DNA of 64,000 bases from Sipunculus nudus (taxonomy: Eukaryota > Annelida > Sipuncula > Golfingiida > Sipunculidae): NCBI GenBank assembly GCA_026874595.1, contig CM049311.1:16949676-17013675 (forward strand), given 5' to 3'. Both the position numbers and the translations under genes were made by a program. This document shows, in pieces, positions 12,201 through 26,048 of this stretch (the stretch's first letter is position 1; each line of letters begins with the position of its first letter). Under the pieces are notes generated by a model that did not search any database, was not told where the DNA came from, and was given only the letters and a program-made list of their open reading frames with translations.

Positions 12201-12595
12201 CATGATATCACTGTGAGCTCATGGTTGTGAATTCACCGTGGTGTCACATTTTGGACGTCATCCTGTGATATCACTGTGAACTCACTGTTACGTAACAGAC
12301 ATGAACTCATGCCATGATATCCCTGTGAGTCCATGGTTGTGAATTCACCGTGGTGTCACATTTTTTATGTCATCCTGTGATAACACTGTGAACTCACTAT
12401 TGTGTAACAGACATGAACTCATGCCATGATATCACTGTGAGCTCATGGTTGTGAATTCACCGTGGTGTCACATTTTTTTATGTCATCCTGTGATTTGACT
12501 GAACTCACTGTTGTGAAACAGATATGAACTCATGCCATGATTTCACTGTGAGCTCATGGTTGTGAATTCACCGTGGTGTCACATTTTGGACGTCA
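9216..12595. repeat. 16-monomer higher-order repeat, 1,790 bp, about 1.9 copies
   Basis: The segment from 9,216 is repeated from 11,006 at an offset of 1,790 bp. I followed it through private markers: GAATACACCG at 9,431 and 11,221, TATCTTTGTA in the monomers near 9,630 and 11,420, and GTTTTGAATT at 10,321 and 12,111. The offset becomes 1,791 after a 1-bp insertion. Similarity breaks near 12,600, where the second copy carries one additional monomer. Confidence 0.85.
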
Positions 12596-15500
12596 TCCTG
12601 TGATATCACTGTGAACTCACTGTTACGTAACAGACATGAACTCATGCCATGATATCCCTGTGAGTCCATGTTTGTGAATTCACCGTGGTGTCACATTTTT
12701 TATGTCATCCTGTGATATCAATGTGAACTCACTGTTGTGTAACAGAAATGAACTCAAGAAATGCCATCATTGTAAACTCATGGTTATGAATTCACTGTGG
12801 TGTTACATTTTTAACGTCATCCTGAGATATCACTGTGAACTCACTGTTGTGTAACAGACATGAACTCATGCCATGATATCACTGTGTGCTCATGGTTGTG
12901 AATTCACCGTGGTGTCACATTTTTTTATGTCATCCTGTGATTTGACTGAACTCACTGTTGTGAAACAGATATGAACTCATGCCATGATTTCACTGTGAGC
13001 TCATAGTTGTGAATTCACCGTGGTGTCACATTTTGGACGTCATCCTGTGATAACACTGTGAACTCACTATTGTGAACAGATATGAACTCATGCCATGATA
13101 TCACTGTGAGCTCATGGTTGTGAATACACCGTGGTGTCACATTTTGGACGTCATCCTGTGATATCACTGTGAACTCACCGTTACGTAACAGACATGAACT
13201 CATGCCATGATATCCCTGTGAGTCCATGGTTGTGAATTCACCGTGGTGTCACATTTTTTATGTCATCCTGTGATAACACTGTGAACTCACTATTGTGTAA
13301 CAGACATGAACTCAAGCAATGCTATCATTGTAAACTCATGGTTATGAATTCACTGTGGTGTTACATTTTTAACGTCATCCTGAAATATCACTGTGAACTC
13401 ACTGTTGTGTAACAGACATGAACTCGTACCATGATATCACTTTGAGCTAACAGTTGTAAATTCACAGTGGTGTCACATTTTTGATGTCATCCTGTGATAA
13501 CACTGTGAACTCACTATTGTGTAACAGACATGAACTCATGCCATGATATTACTGTGAGCTCACGGTTGTGAATTCACCGTGGTGTCACATTTTTTTATGT
13601 CTTCCTATGATATCACTGTGAACTCACTGTTGTGAAACAGATATGAACTCATGCCATGATATCACTGTGAGCTCATGGTTGTGAATTCACCGTGGTGTCA
13701 CATTTTTGACGTCATCCTGTGATATCACTGTGAACTCACTGTTACGAAACAGACATGAACTCACGCCATGATATCACTGTGAGTTCATGGTTGTGAATTC
13801 ACCATGCTGTCCCATTTTTGACGTCACTCTGTGATGTCACTGTGAACTCACTATTGTGTAACAGACATGAACTCATGCCATGATATTACTGTGAGCTCAC
13901 GGTTGTGAATTCACCGTGGTGTCACATTTTTGATGTCATCCTGTGATAACACTGTGAACTCACTATTGTGTAACAGACATGAACTCATGCCATGATATCA
14001 CTGTGAGCTCATGGTTGTGAATTCACGGTGGTGTCACATTTTTGACGTCATCCTGTGATATCACTGTGAACTCAAACAGACATGAACTCATGCCATGATA
14101 TCACTGTGAGCTCATGGTTGTGAATTCACCGTGGTGTCACATTTTTTATGTCATCCTGTGATATCACTGTGAACTCACTGTTACGTAACAGACATGAACT
14201 CATGCCATGATATCCCTGTGAGTCCATGGTTGTGAATTCACCGTGGTGTCACATTTTTTATGTCATCCTGTGATAACACTGTGAACTCACTATTGTGTAA
14301 CAGACATGAACTCATGCCATGATATCACTGTGAGCTCATGGTTGTGAATTCACCGTGGTGTCACATTTTTTTATGTCATCCTGTGATTTGACTGAACTCA
14401 CTGTTGTGAAACAGATATGAACTCATGCCATGATTTCACTGTGAGCTCATAGTTGTGAATTCACCGTGGTGTCACATTTTGGACGTCATCCTGTGATATC
14501 AATGTGAACTCACTGTTGTGTAACAGAAATGAACTCAAGAAATGCCATCATTGTAAACTCATGGTTATGAATTCACTGTGGTGTTACATTTTTAACGTCA
14601 TCCTGAGATATCACTGTGAACTCACTGTTGTGTAACAGACGTGAACTCGTACCATGATATCACTTTGAGCTAACAGTTGTAAATTCACAGTGGTGTCACA
14701 TTTTTGATGTCATTCTGTGATAACACTGTGAACTCACTATTGTATAACAGACATGAACTCATGCCATGATATTACTGTGAGCTCACGGTTGTGAATTCAC
14801 CGTGGTGTCACATTTTTGATGTCATCCTGTGATAACACTGAACTCACTATTGTGTAACAGACATGAACTCATGCCATGATATCACTGTGAGCTCATGGTT
14901 GTGAATTCACCGTGGTGTCACATTTTTTATGTCATCCTGTGATTTGACTGTGAACTCACTGTTGTGAAACAGATATGAACTCATGCCATGATATCACTGT
15001 GAGCTCATGGTTGTGAATACACCGTGGTGTCACATTTTGGACGTCATCCTGTGATATCACCGGAACTCAATGGTTTGTAACAGAAATGAACTCAAGCAAT
15101 GCTATCATTGTAAACTCATGGTTATGAATTCACTGTGGTGTTACATTTTTAACGTCATCCTGAAATATCACTGTGAACTCACTGTTGTGTAACAGACATG
15201 AACTCGTACCATGATATCACTTTGAGCTAACAGTTGTAAATTCACAGTGGTGTCACATTTTTGATGTCATCCTGTGATAACACTGTGAACTCACTATTGT
15301 GTAACAGACATGAACTCATGCCATGATATTACTGTGAGCTCACGGTTGTGAATTCACCGTGGTGTCACATTTTTTTATGTCATCCTATGATATCACTGTG
15401 AACTCACTGTTGTGAAACAGATATGAACTCATGCCATGATATCACTGTGAGCTCATGGTTGTGAATTCACCGTGGTGTCACATTTTTGACGTCATCCTGT

Positions 15501-18500
15501 GATATCACTGTGAACTCACTGTTACGAAACAGACATGAACTCACGCAATTATATCACTATGAGTTCATGGTTGTGAATTCACCGTGCTGTCACATTTTTG
15601 ACGTCACTCTGTGATGTCACTGTGAACTCACTATTGTATAACAGACATGAACTCATGCCATGATATTACTGTGAGCTCACGGTTGTGAATTCACCGTGGT
15701 GTCACATTTTTCATGTCATCCTGTGATAACACTGTGAACTCACTATTGTGTAACAGACATGAACTCATGCCATGATATCACTGTGAGCTCATTGTTTTGA
15801 ATTCACCGTGGTGTCACATTTTTTTATGTCATCCTGTGATATGACTGTGAACTCACTGATGTGAAACAGATATGAACTCATGCCATGATATCACTGTGAG
15901 CTCATGGTTGTGAATTCACCGTGGTGTCACATTTTGGACGTCATCCTGTGATATCACTGTGAACTCACTGTTACGTAACAGACATGAACTCATGCCATGA
16001 TATCCCTGTGAGTCCATGGTTGTGAATTCACCGTGGTGTCACATTTTTTATGTCATCCTGTGATAACACTGTGAACTCACTATTGTGTAACAGACATGAA
16101 CTCATGCCATGATATCACTGTGAGCTCATGGTTGTGAATTCACCGTGGTGTCACATTTTTTTATGTCATCCTGTGATTTGACTGAACTCACTGTTGTGAA
16201 ACAGATATGAACTCATGCCATGATTTCACTGTGAGCTCATGGTTGTGAATTCACCGTGGTGTCACATTTTTGACGTCATCCTGTGATATCACTGTGAACT
16301 CACTGTTACGAAACAGACATGAACTCACGCCATGATATCACTGTGAGTTCATGGTTGTGAATTCACCATGCTGTCCCATTTTTGACGTCACTCTGTGATG
16401 TCACTGTGAACTCACTATTGTATAACAGACATGAACTCATGCCATGATATTACTGTGAGCTCACGGTTGTGAATTCACCGTGGTGTCACATTTTTGATGT
16501 CATCCTGTGATAACACTGTGAACTCACTATTGTGTAACAGACATGAACTCATGCCATGATATCACTGTGAGCTCATGGTTGTGAATTCACCGTGGTGTCA
16601 CATTTTTTATGTCATCCTGTGATTTGACTGAACTCACTGTTGTGAAACAGATATGAACTCATGCCATGATTTCACTGTGAGCTCATAGTTGTGAATTCAC
16701 CGTGGTGTCACATTTTGGACGTCATCCTGTGATATCACTGTGAACTCACTGTTGTGTAACAGACATGAACTCATGCCATGATATCACTGTGAGCTCATGG
16801 TTTTGAATTCACTGTGGTGTCAAATTTTTTATGTCATCCTGTGATATGACTGTGAACTCACTGTTGTGAAACAGATATGAACTCATACCATGATATCACA
16901 GTGAGCTCATGGTTGTGAATTCACCGTGGTGTAACATTTTGGACGTCATCCTGTGATATCAATGTGAACTCACTGTTGTGTAACAGAAATGAACTCAAGA
17001 AATGCCATCATTGTAAACTCATGGTTATGAATTCACTGTGGTGTTACATTTTTAACGTCATCCTGAGATATCACTGTGAACTCACTGTTGTGTAACAGAC
17101 GTGAACTCGTACCATGATATCACTTTGAGCTAACAGTTGTAAATTCACAGTGGTGTCACATTTTTGATGTCATTCTGTGATAACACTGTGAACTCACTAT
17201 TGTGTAACAGACATGAACTCATGCCATGATATCACTGTGAGCTCATGGTTGTGAATTCACCGTGGTGTCACATTTTTTATGTCATCCTGTGATTTGACTG
17301 TGAACTCACTGTTGTGAAACAGATATGAACTCATGCCATGATATCACTGTGAGCTCATGGTTGTGAATACACCGTGGTGTCACATTTTGGACGTCATCCT
17401 GTGATATCCCTGTGAACTCACTGTTACGTAACAGACATGAACTCATGCCATGATATCCCTGTGAGTACATGGTTGTGAATTCACCGTGGTGTCACATTTT
17501 GGACGTCATCCTGTGATGTCACCGGAACTCAATGGTTTGTAACAGAAATGAACTCAAGCAATGCTATCATTGTAAACTCATGGTTATGAATTCACTGTGG
17601 TGTTACATTTTTAACGTCATCCTGAAATATCACTGTGAACTCACTGTTGTGTAACAGACATGAACTCGTACCATGATATCACTTTGAGCTAACAGTTGTA
17701 AATTCACAGTGGTGTCACATTTTTGATGTCATCCTGTGATAACACTGTGAACACACTATTGTGTAACAGACATGAACTCATGCCATGATATTACTGTGAG
17801 CTCACGGTTGTGAATTCACCGTGGTGTCACATTTTTTTATGTCATCCTATGATATCACTGTGAACTCACTGTTGTGAAACAGATATGAACTCATGCCATG
17901 ATATCACTGTGAGCTCATGGTTGTGAATTCACCGTGGTGTAACATTTTTGACGTCATCCTGTGATATCACTGTGAACTCACTGTTACGAAACAGACATGA
18001 ACTCACGCCATGATATCACTGTGAGTTCATGGTTGTCAATTCACCATGCTGTCACATTTTTGACGTCACTCTGTGATGTCACTGTGAACTCACTATTGTA
18101 TAACAGACATGAACTCATGCCATGATATTACTGTGAGCTCACGGTTGTGAATTCACCGTGGTGTCACATTTTTGATGTCATCCTGTGATAACACTGTAAA
18201 CTCACTATTGTGTAACAGACATGAACTCATGCCATGATATCACTGTGAGCTCATGGTTTTGAATTCACCGTGGTGTCACATTTTTTATGTCATCCTGTGA
18301 TATGACTGTGAACTCACTGTTGTGAAACAGATATGAACTCATTCCATGATATCACTGTGAGCTCATGGTTGTGAATTCACCGTGGTGTCACATTTTGGAC
18401 GTCATCCTGTGATATCACTCTGAACTCACTGTTACGTAACAGACATGAACTCATGCCATGATATCCCTGTGAGTCCATGGTTGTGAATTCACCGTGGTGT

Positions 18501-21500
18501 CACATGTTTGATGTCATCCTGTGATAACACTGTGAACTCACTATTGTGTAACAGACATGAACCCATGCCATGATATCCCTGTGAGTCCATGGTTGTGAAT
18601 TCACCGTGGTGTCACATTTTGGACGTCATCCTTTGATATCACCGGAACTCAATGGTTTGTAACAGACATGAACTCATGCCATGATATTACTGTGAGCTCA
18701 CGGTTGTGAATTCACCGTGGTGTCACATTTTTTATGTCATCCTGTGATAACACTGTGAACTCACTATTGTGTAACAGACATGAACTTATGCCATGATATT
18801 ACTGTGAGCTCACGGTTGTGAATTCACCGTGGTGTCACATTTTTGATGTCATCCTGAAATATCACTGTGAACTCACTGTTGTGTAACAGACATGAACTCG
18901 TACCATGATATCACTTTGAGCTAACAGTTGTAAATTCACAGTGGTGTCACATTTTTGATGTCATCCTGTGATAACACTGTGAACTCACTATTGTGTAACA
19001 GACATGAACTCATGCCATGATATTACTGTGAGCTCACGGTTGGGAATTCACCGTGGTGTCACATTTTTGACGACACTCTGTGATATCACTGTGAACTCAC
19101 TATTGTATAACAGACATGAGCTCATGCCATGATATTACTGTGAGCTCACGGTTGTGAATTCACCGTGGTGTCACATTTTTGATGTCATCCTGTGATAACA
19201 CTGTGAACTCACTATTGTGTAACAGACATGAACTCACGCCATGATATCACTGTGAGTTCATGGTTGTGAATTCACCATGCTGTCACATTTTTGACGTCAC
19301 TCTGTGATATCACTGTGAACTCACTATTGTATAACAGACATGAGCTCATGCCATGATATTACTGTGAGCTCACGGTTGTGAATTCACCGTGGTGTCACAT
19401 TTTTTATGTCATCCTGTGATAACACTGTGAACTCACTATTGTGTAACAGACATGAACTCATGCCATGATATCACTGTGAGCTCATGGTTGTGAATTCACC
19501 GTGGTGTCACATTTTTTATGTCATCCTGTGATTTGACTGAACTCACTGTTGTGAAACAGATATGAACTCATGCCATGATTTCACTGTGAGCTCATAGTTG
19601 TGAATTCACCGTGGTGTCACATTTTGGACGTCATCCTGTGATATCACTGTGAACTCACTGTTGTGTAACAGACATGAACTCATGCCATGATATCACTGTG
19701 AGCTCATGGTTTTGAATTCACTGTGGTGTCACATTTTTATGTCATCCTGTGATATGACTGTGAACTCACTGTTGTGAAACAGATATGAACTCATGCCATG
19801 ATATCACAGTGAGCTCATGGTTGTGAATATACCGTGGTGTAACATTTTGGACGTCATCCTGTGATATCAATGTGAACTCACTGTTGTGTAACAGAAATGA
19901 ACTCAAGAAATGCCATCATTGTAAACTCATGGTTATGAATTCACTGTGGTGTTACATTTTTAACGTCATCCTGAGATATCACTGTGAACTCACTGTTGTG
20001 TAACAGACGTGAACTCGTACCATGATATCACTTTGAGCTAACAGTTGTAAATTCACAGTGGTGTCACATTTTTGATGTCATTCTGTGATAACACTGTGAA
20101 CTCACTATTGTATAACAGACATGAACTCATGCCATGATATTACTGTGAGCTCACGGTTGTGAATTCACCGTGGTGTCACATTTTTGATGTCATCCTGTGA
20201 TAACACTGTGAACTCACTATTGTGTAACAGACATGAACTCATACCATGATATCACTGTGAGCTCATGGTTGTGAATTCACCGTGGTGTCACATTTTTTAT
20301 GTCATCCTGTGATTTGACTGTGAACTCACTGTTGTGAAACAGATATGAACTCATGCCATGATATCACTGTGAGCTCATGGTTGTGAATACACCGTGGTGT
20401 CACATTTTGGACGTCATCCCGTGATATCACTGTGAACTCACTGTTACGTAACAGACATGAACTCATGCCATGATATCCCTGTGAGTCCATGGTTGTGAAT
20501 TCACCGTGGTGTCACATTTTGGACGTCATCCTGTGATATCACCGGAACTCAATGGTTTGTAACAGAAATGAACTCAAGCAATGCTATCATTGTAAACTCA
20601 TGGTTATGAATTCACTGTGGTGTTACATTTTTAACGTCATCCTGAAATATCACTGTGAACTCACTGTTGTGTAACAGACATGAACTCGTACCATGATATC
20701 ACTTTGAGCTAACAGTTGTAAATTCACAGTGGTGTCACATTTTTTATGTCATCCTGTGATAACACTGTGAACTCACTATTGTGTAACAGACATGAACTCA
20801 TGCCATGATATTACTGTGAGCTCACGGTTGTGAATTCACCGTGGTGTCACATTTTTTTATGTCATCCTATGATATCACTGTGAACTCACTGTTGTGAAAC
20901 AGATATGAACTCATGCCATGATATCACTGTGAGCTCATGGTTGTGAATTCACCGTGGTGTCACATTTTTGACGTCATCCTGTGATATCACTGTGAACTCA
21001 CTGTTACGAAACAGACATGAACTCACGCCATGATATCACTGTGAGTTCATGGTTGTGAATTCACCATGCGGTCACATTTTTGACGTCACTCTGTGATGTC
21101 ACTGTGAACTCACTATTGTATAACAGACATGAACTCATGCCATGATATTACTGTGAGCTCACGGTTGTGAATTCACCGTGGTGTCACATTTTTGATGTCA
21201 TCCTGGGATAACACTGTGAACTCACTATTGTGTAACAGACATGAACTCATGCCATGATATCACTGTGAGCTCATGGTTTTGAATTCACCGTGGTGTCACA
21301 TTTGTTATGTCATCCTGTGATATGACTGTGAACTCACTGTTGTGAAACAGATATGAACTCATTCCATGATATCACTGTGAGCTCATGGTTGTGAATTCAC
21401 CGTGGTGTCACATTTTGGACGTCATCCTGTGATATCACTGTGAACTCACTGTTACGTAACAGACATGAACTCATGCCATGATATCCCTGTGAGTCCATGG

Positions 21501-24500
21501 TTGTGAATTCACCGTGGTGTCACATTTTTGATGTCATCCTGTGATAACACTGTGAACTCACTATTGTGTAACAGACATGAACTCATGCCATGATATCACT
21601 GTGAGCTCATAGTTGTGAATTCACCGTGGTGTCACATTTTTTATGTCATCCTGTGATATCACTGTGAACTCACTGTTACGTAACAGACATGAACCCATGC
21701 CATGATATCCCTGTGAGTCCATGGTTGTGAATTCACCGTGGTGTCACATTTTGGACGTCATCCTGTGATATCACTGTGAACTCACTGTTACGTAACAGAC
21801 ATGAACTCATGCCATGATATCCCTGTGAGTCCATGGTTGTGAATTCACCGTGGTGTCACATTTTTTATGTCATCCTGTGATAACACTGTGAACTCACTAT
21901 TGTGTAACAGACATGAACTCATGCCATGATATCACTGTGAGCTCATGGTTGTGAATTCACCGTGGTGTCACATTTTTTATGTCATCCTGTGATTTGACTG
22001 AACTCACTGTTGTGAAACAGATATGAACTCATGCCATGATTTCACTGTGAGCTCATAGTTGTGAATTCACCGTGGTGTCACATTTTGGACGTCATCCTGT
22101 GATATCACTGTGAACTCACTGTTGTGTAACAGACATGAACTCATGCCATGATATCACTGTGAGCTCATGGTTTTGAATTCACTGTGGTGTCACATTTTTT
22201 ATGTCATCCTGTGATATGACTGTGAACTCACTGTTGTGAAACAGATATGAACTCATGCCATGATATCACAGTGAGCTCATGGTTGTGAATTCACCGTGGT
22301 GTAACATTTTGGACGTCATCCTGTGATATCAATGTGAACTCACTGTTGTGTAACAGAAATGAACTCAAGAAATGCCATCATTGTAAACTCATGGTTATGA
22401 ATTCACTGTGGTGTTACATTTTTAACGTCATCCTGAGATATCACTGTGAACTCACTGTTGTGTAACAGACGTGAACACGTACCATGATATCAATTTGAGC
22501 TAACAGTTGTAAATTCACAGTGATGTCACATTTTTGATGTCATTCTGTGATAACACTGTGAACTCACTATTGTATAACAGACATGAACTCATGCCATGAT
22601 ATTACTGTGAGCTCACGGTTGTGAATTCACCGTGGTGTCACATTTTTGCTGTCATCCTGTGATAACACTGTGAACTCGCTATTGTGTAACAGACATGAAC
22701 TCATGCCATGATATCACTGTGAGCTCATGGTTGTGAATTCACCGTGGTGTCACATTTTTTATGTCATCCTGTGATATGACTGTGAACTCACTGTTGTGAA
22801 ACAGATATGAACTCATCCCATGATATCACTGTGAGCTCATGGTTGTGAATTCACCGTGGTGTCACATTTTGGACGTCATCCTGTGATATCACTGTGAACT
22901 CACTGTTACGTAATAGACATGAACTCATGCCATGATATCCCTGTGAGTCCATGGTTGTGAATTCACCGTGGTGTCACATTTTTGATGTCATCCTGTGATA
23001 ACACTGTGAACTCACTATTGTGTAACAGACATGAACTCATGCCATGATATCACTGTGAGCTCATGGTTGTGAATTCACCGTGGTGTCACATTTTTTATGT
23101 CATCCTGTGATTTGACTGTGAACTCACTGTTCTGAAACAGATATGAACTCATGCCATGATTTCACTGTGAGCTCATAGTTGTGAATTCACCGTGGTGTCA
23201 CATTTTGGACGTCATCCTGTGATATCACTGTGAACTCACTGTTACGTAACAGACATGAACCCATGCCATGATATCCCTGTGAGTCCATGGTTCTGAATTC
23301 ACCGAGGTGTCACATTTTGGACGTCATCCTTTGATATCACCGGAACTCAATGGTTTGTAACAGACATGAACTCATGCCATGATATCACTGTGAGCTCATG
23401 GTTATGAATTCACTGTGGTGTTACATTTTTAACGTCATCCTGAAATATCACTGTGAACTCACTGTTGTGTAACAGACATGAACTCGTACCATGATATCAC
23501 TTTGAGCTAACAGTTGTAAATTCACAGTGGTGTCACATTTTTTATGTCATCCTGTGATAACACTGTGAACTCACTATTGTATAACAGACATGAGCTCATG
23601 CCATGATATTACTGTGAGCTCACGGTTGTGAATTCGCCGTGGTGTCACATTTTTGATGTCATCCTGTGATAACACTGTGAACTCACTATTGTGTAACAGA
23701 CATGAACTCATGCCATGATATCACTGTGAGCTCATGGTTGTGAATTCACCGTGGTGTCACATTTTTTATGTCATCCTGTGATTTGACTGAACTCACTGTT
23801 GTGAAACAGATATGAACTCATGCCATGATTTCACTGTGAGCTCATAGTTGTGAATTCACCGTGGTGTCACATTTTGGACGTCATCCTGTGATATCACTGT
23901 GAACTCACTGTTGTGTAACAGACATGAACTCATGCCATGATATTACTGTGAGCTCATGGTTTTGAATTCACTGTGGTGTGACATTTTTTATGTCATCCTG
24001 TGATATGACTGTGAACTCACTGTTGTGAAACAGATATGAACTCATTCCATGATATCACTGTGAGCTCATGGTTGTGAATTCACCGTGGTGTCACATTTTG
24101 GACGTCATCCTGTGATATCACTGTGAACTCACTGTTACGTAACAGACATGAACTCATGCCATGATATCCCTGTGAGTCCATGGTTGTGAATTCACCGTGG
24201 TGTCACATTTTTTATGTCATCCTGTGATAACACTGTGAACTCACTATTGTGTAACAGACATGAACTCATGCCATGATATCACTGTGATCTCATGGTTGTG
24301 AATTCACCGTGGTGTCACATTTTTTATGTCATCCTGTGATTTGACTGTGAACTCACTGTTGTGAAACAGATATGAACTCATGCCATGATTTCACTGTGAG
24401 CTCATAGTTGTGAATTCACCGTGGTGTCACATTTTGGACGTCATCCTGTGATATCACTGTGAACTCACTGTTACGTAACAGACATGAACCCATGCCATGA

Positions 24501-26048
24501 TATCCCTGTGAGTCCATGGTTGTGAATTCACCGTGGTATCACATTTTGGACGTCATCCTTTGATATCACCGGAACTCAATGGTTTGTATCAGACATGAAC
24601 TCATGCCATGATATCACTGTGAGCTCATGGTTATGAATTTACTGTGGTGTTACATTTTTAACGTCATCCTGAAATATCACTGTGAACTCACTGTTGTGTA
24701 ACAGACATGAACTCGTACCATGATATCACTTTGAGCTAACAGTTGTAAATTCACAGTGGTGTCACATTTTTTATGTCATCCTGTGATAACACTGTGAACT
24801 CACTATTGTGTAACAGACATGAACTCATGCCATGATATTACTGTGAGCTCACGGTTGTGAATTCACCGTGGTGTCACATTTTTTTATGTCATCCTATGAT
24901 ATCACTGTGAACTCACTGTTGTGAAACAGATATGAACTCATGCCATGATATCACTGTGAGCTCATGGTTGTGAATTCACCGTGGTGTCACATTTTTGACG
25001 TCATCCTGTGATATCACTGTGAACTCACTGTTACGTAACAGACATGAACTCATGCCATGATATCACTGTGAGTTCATGGTTGTGAATTCACCATGCTGTC
25101 ACATTTTTGACGTCACTCTGTGATATTACTGTGAACTCACTATTGTATAACAGACATGAGCTCATGCCATGATATTACTGTGAGCTCACGGTTGTGAATT
25201 CACCGTGGTGTCACATTTTTGATGTCATCCTGTGATAACACTGTGAACTCACTATTGTGTTACAGACATGAACTCATGCCATGATATTACTGTGAGCTCA
25301 CGGTTGTGAATTCACCGTGGTGTCACATTTTTGATGTCATCCTGTGATAACACTGTGAACTCACTACTGTGTAACAGACATGAACTCATGCCATGATATT
25401 ACTGTGAGCTCACGGTTATGAATTCACCGTGGTGTCACATTTTTTTATGTCATCCTATGATATCACTGTGAACTCACTGTTGTGAAACAGATATGAACTC
25501 ATGCCATGATATCACTGTGAGCTCATGGTTGTGACTTCACCGTGGTGTCACATTTTTGACGTCATCCTGTGATATCACTGTGAACTCACTGTTACGTAAC
25601 AGACATGAACTCAAGCCATGATATCACTGTGAGTTCATGGTTGTGAATTCACCATGCTGTCACATTTTTGACGTCACTCTGTGATATCACTGTGAACTCA
25701 CTATTGTGTAACAGACATGAACTCATGCCATGATATTACTGTGAGCTCACGGTTGTGAATTCACCGTGGTGTCACATTTTTGATGTCATCCTGTGATAAC
25801 ACTGTGAACTCACTATTGTGTAACAGACATGAACTCATGCCATGATATCCCTGTGAGTCCATGGTTGTGAATTCACCATGGTGTCACATTTTGGACGTCA
25901 TCCTGTGATATCACTGTGAACTCAATGGTCTGTAACAGAAATGAACTCAAGCAATGCTATCATTGTAGACTCATGGTTATGAATTCACTGTGGTGTTACA
26001 TTTTTAACGTCATCCTGAGATATCACTGTGAACTCACTGTTGTGTAAC
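12596..26048. repeat. Middle of array: mixed higher-order repeats of 2.45-4.0 kb
   Basis: The marker monomer containing GAGCTAACAG lies at 13,444, 14,667, 15,234, 17,127, 17,686, 18,918, 20,035, 20,706, 22,497, 23,504 and 24,733. Repeated spacings are 2,452 bp (15,234 to 17,686; about 22 monomers), 3,020 bp (17,686 to 20,706; 27 monomers), 2,798 bp (20,706 to 23,504; 25 monomers) and 4,027 bp (20,706 to 24,733; 36 monomers). Most gaps fall within a few bases of multiples of 112 bp, but 14,667-15,234 and neighbours are off by 7-12 bp because of small indels. Confidence 0.8.

Noticed and set aside
13015-13227. Protein-coding frame inside the satellite
   Set aside because: A 70-codon frame that is a chance reading of the repeat. 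Most copies are interrupted by stops, and its words are just the palindromic boxes.
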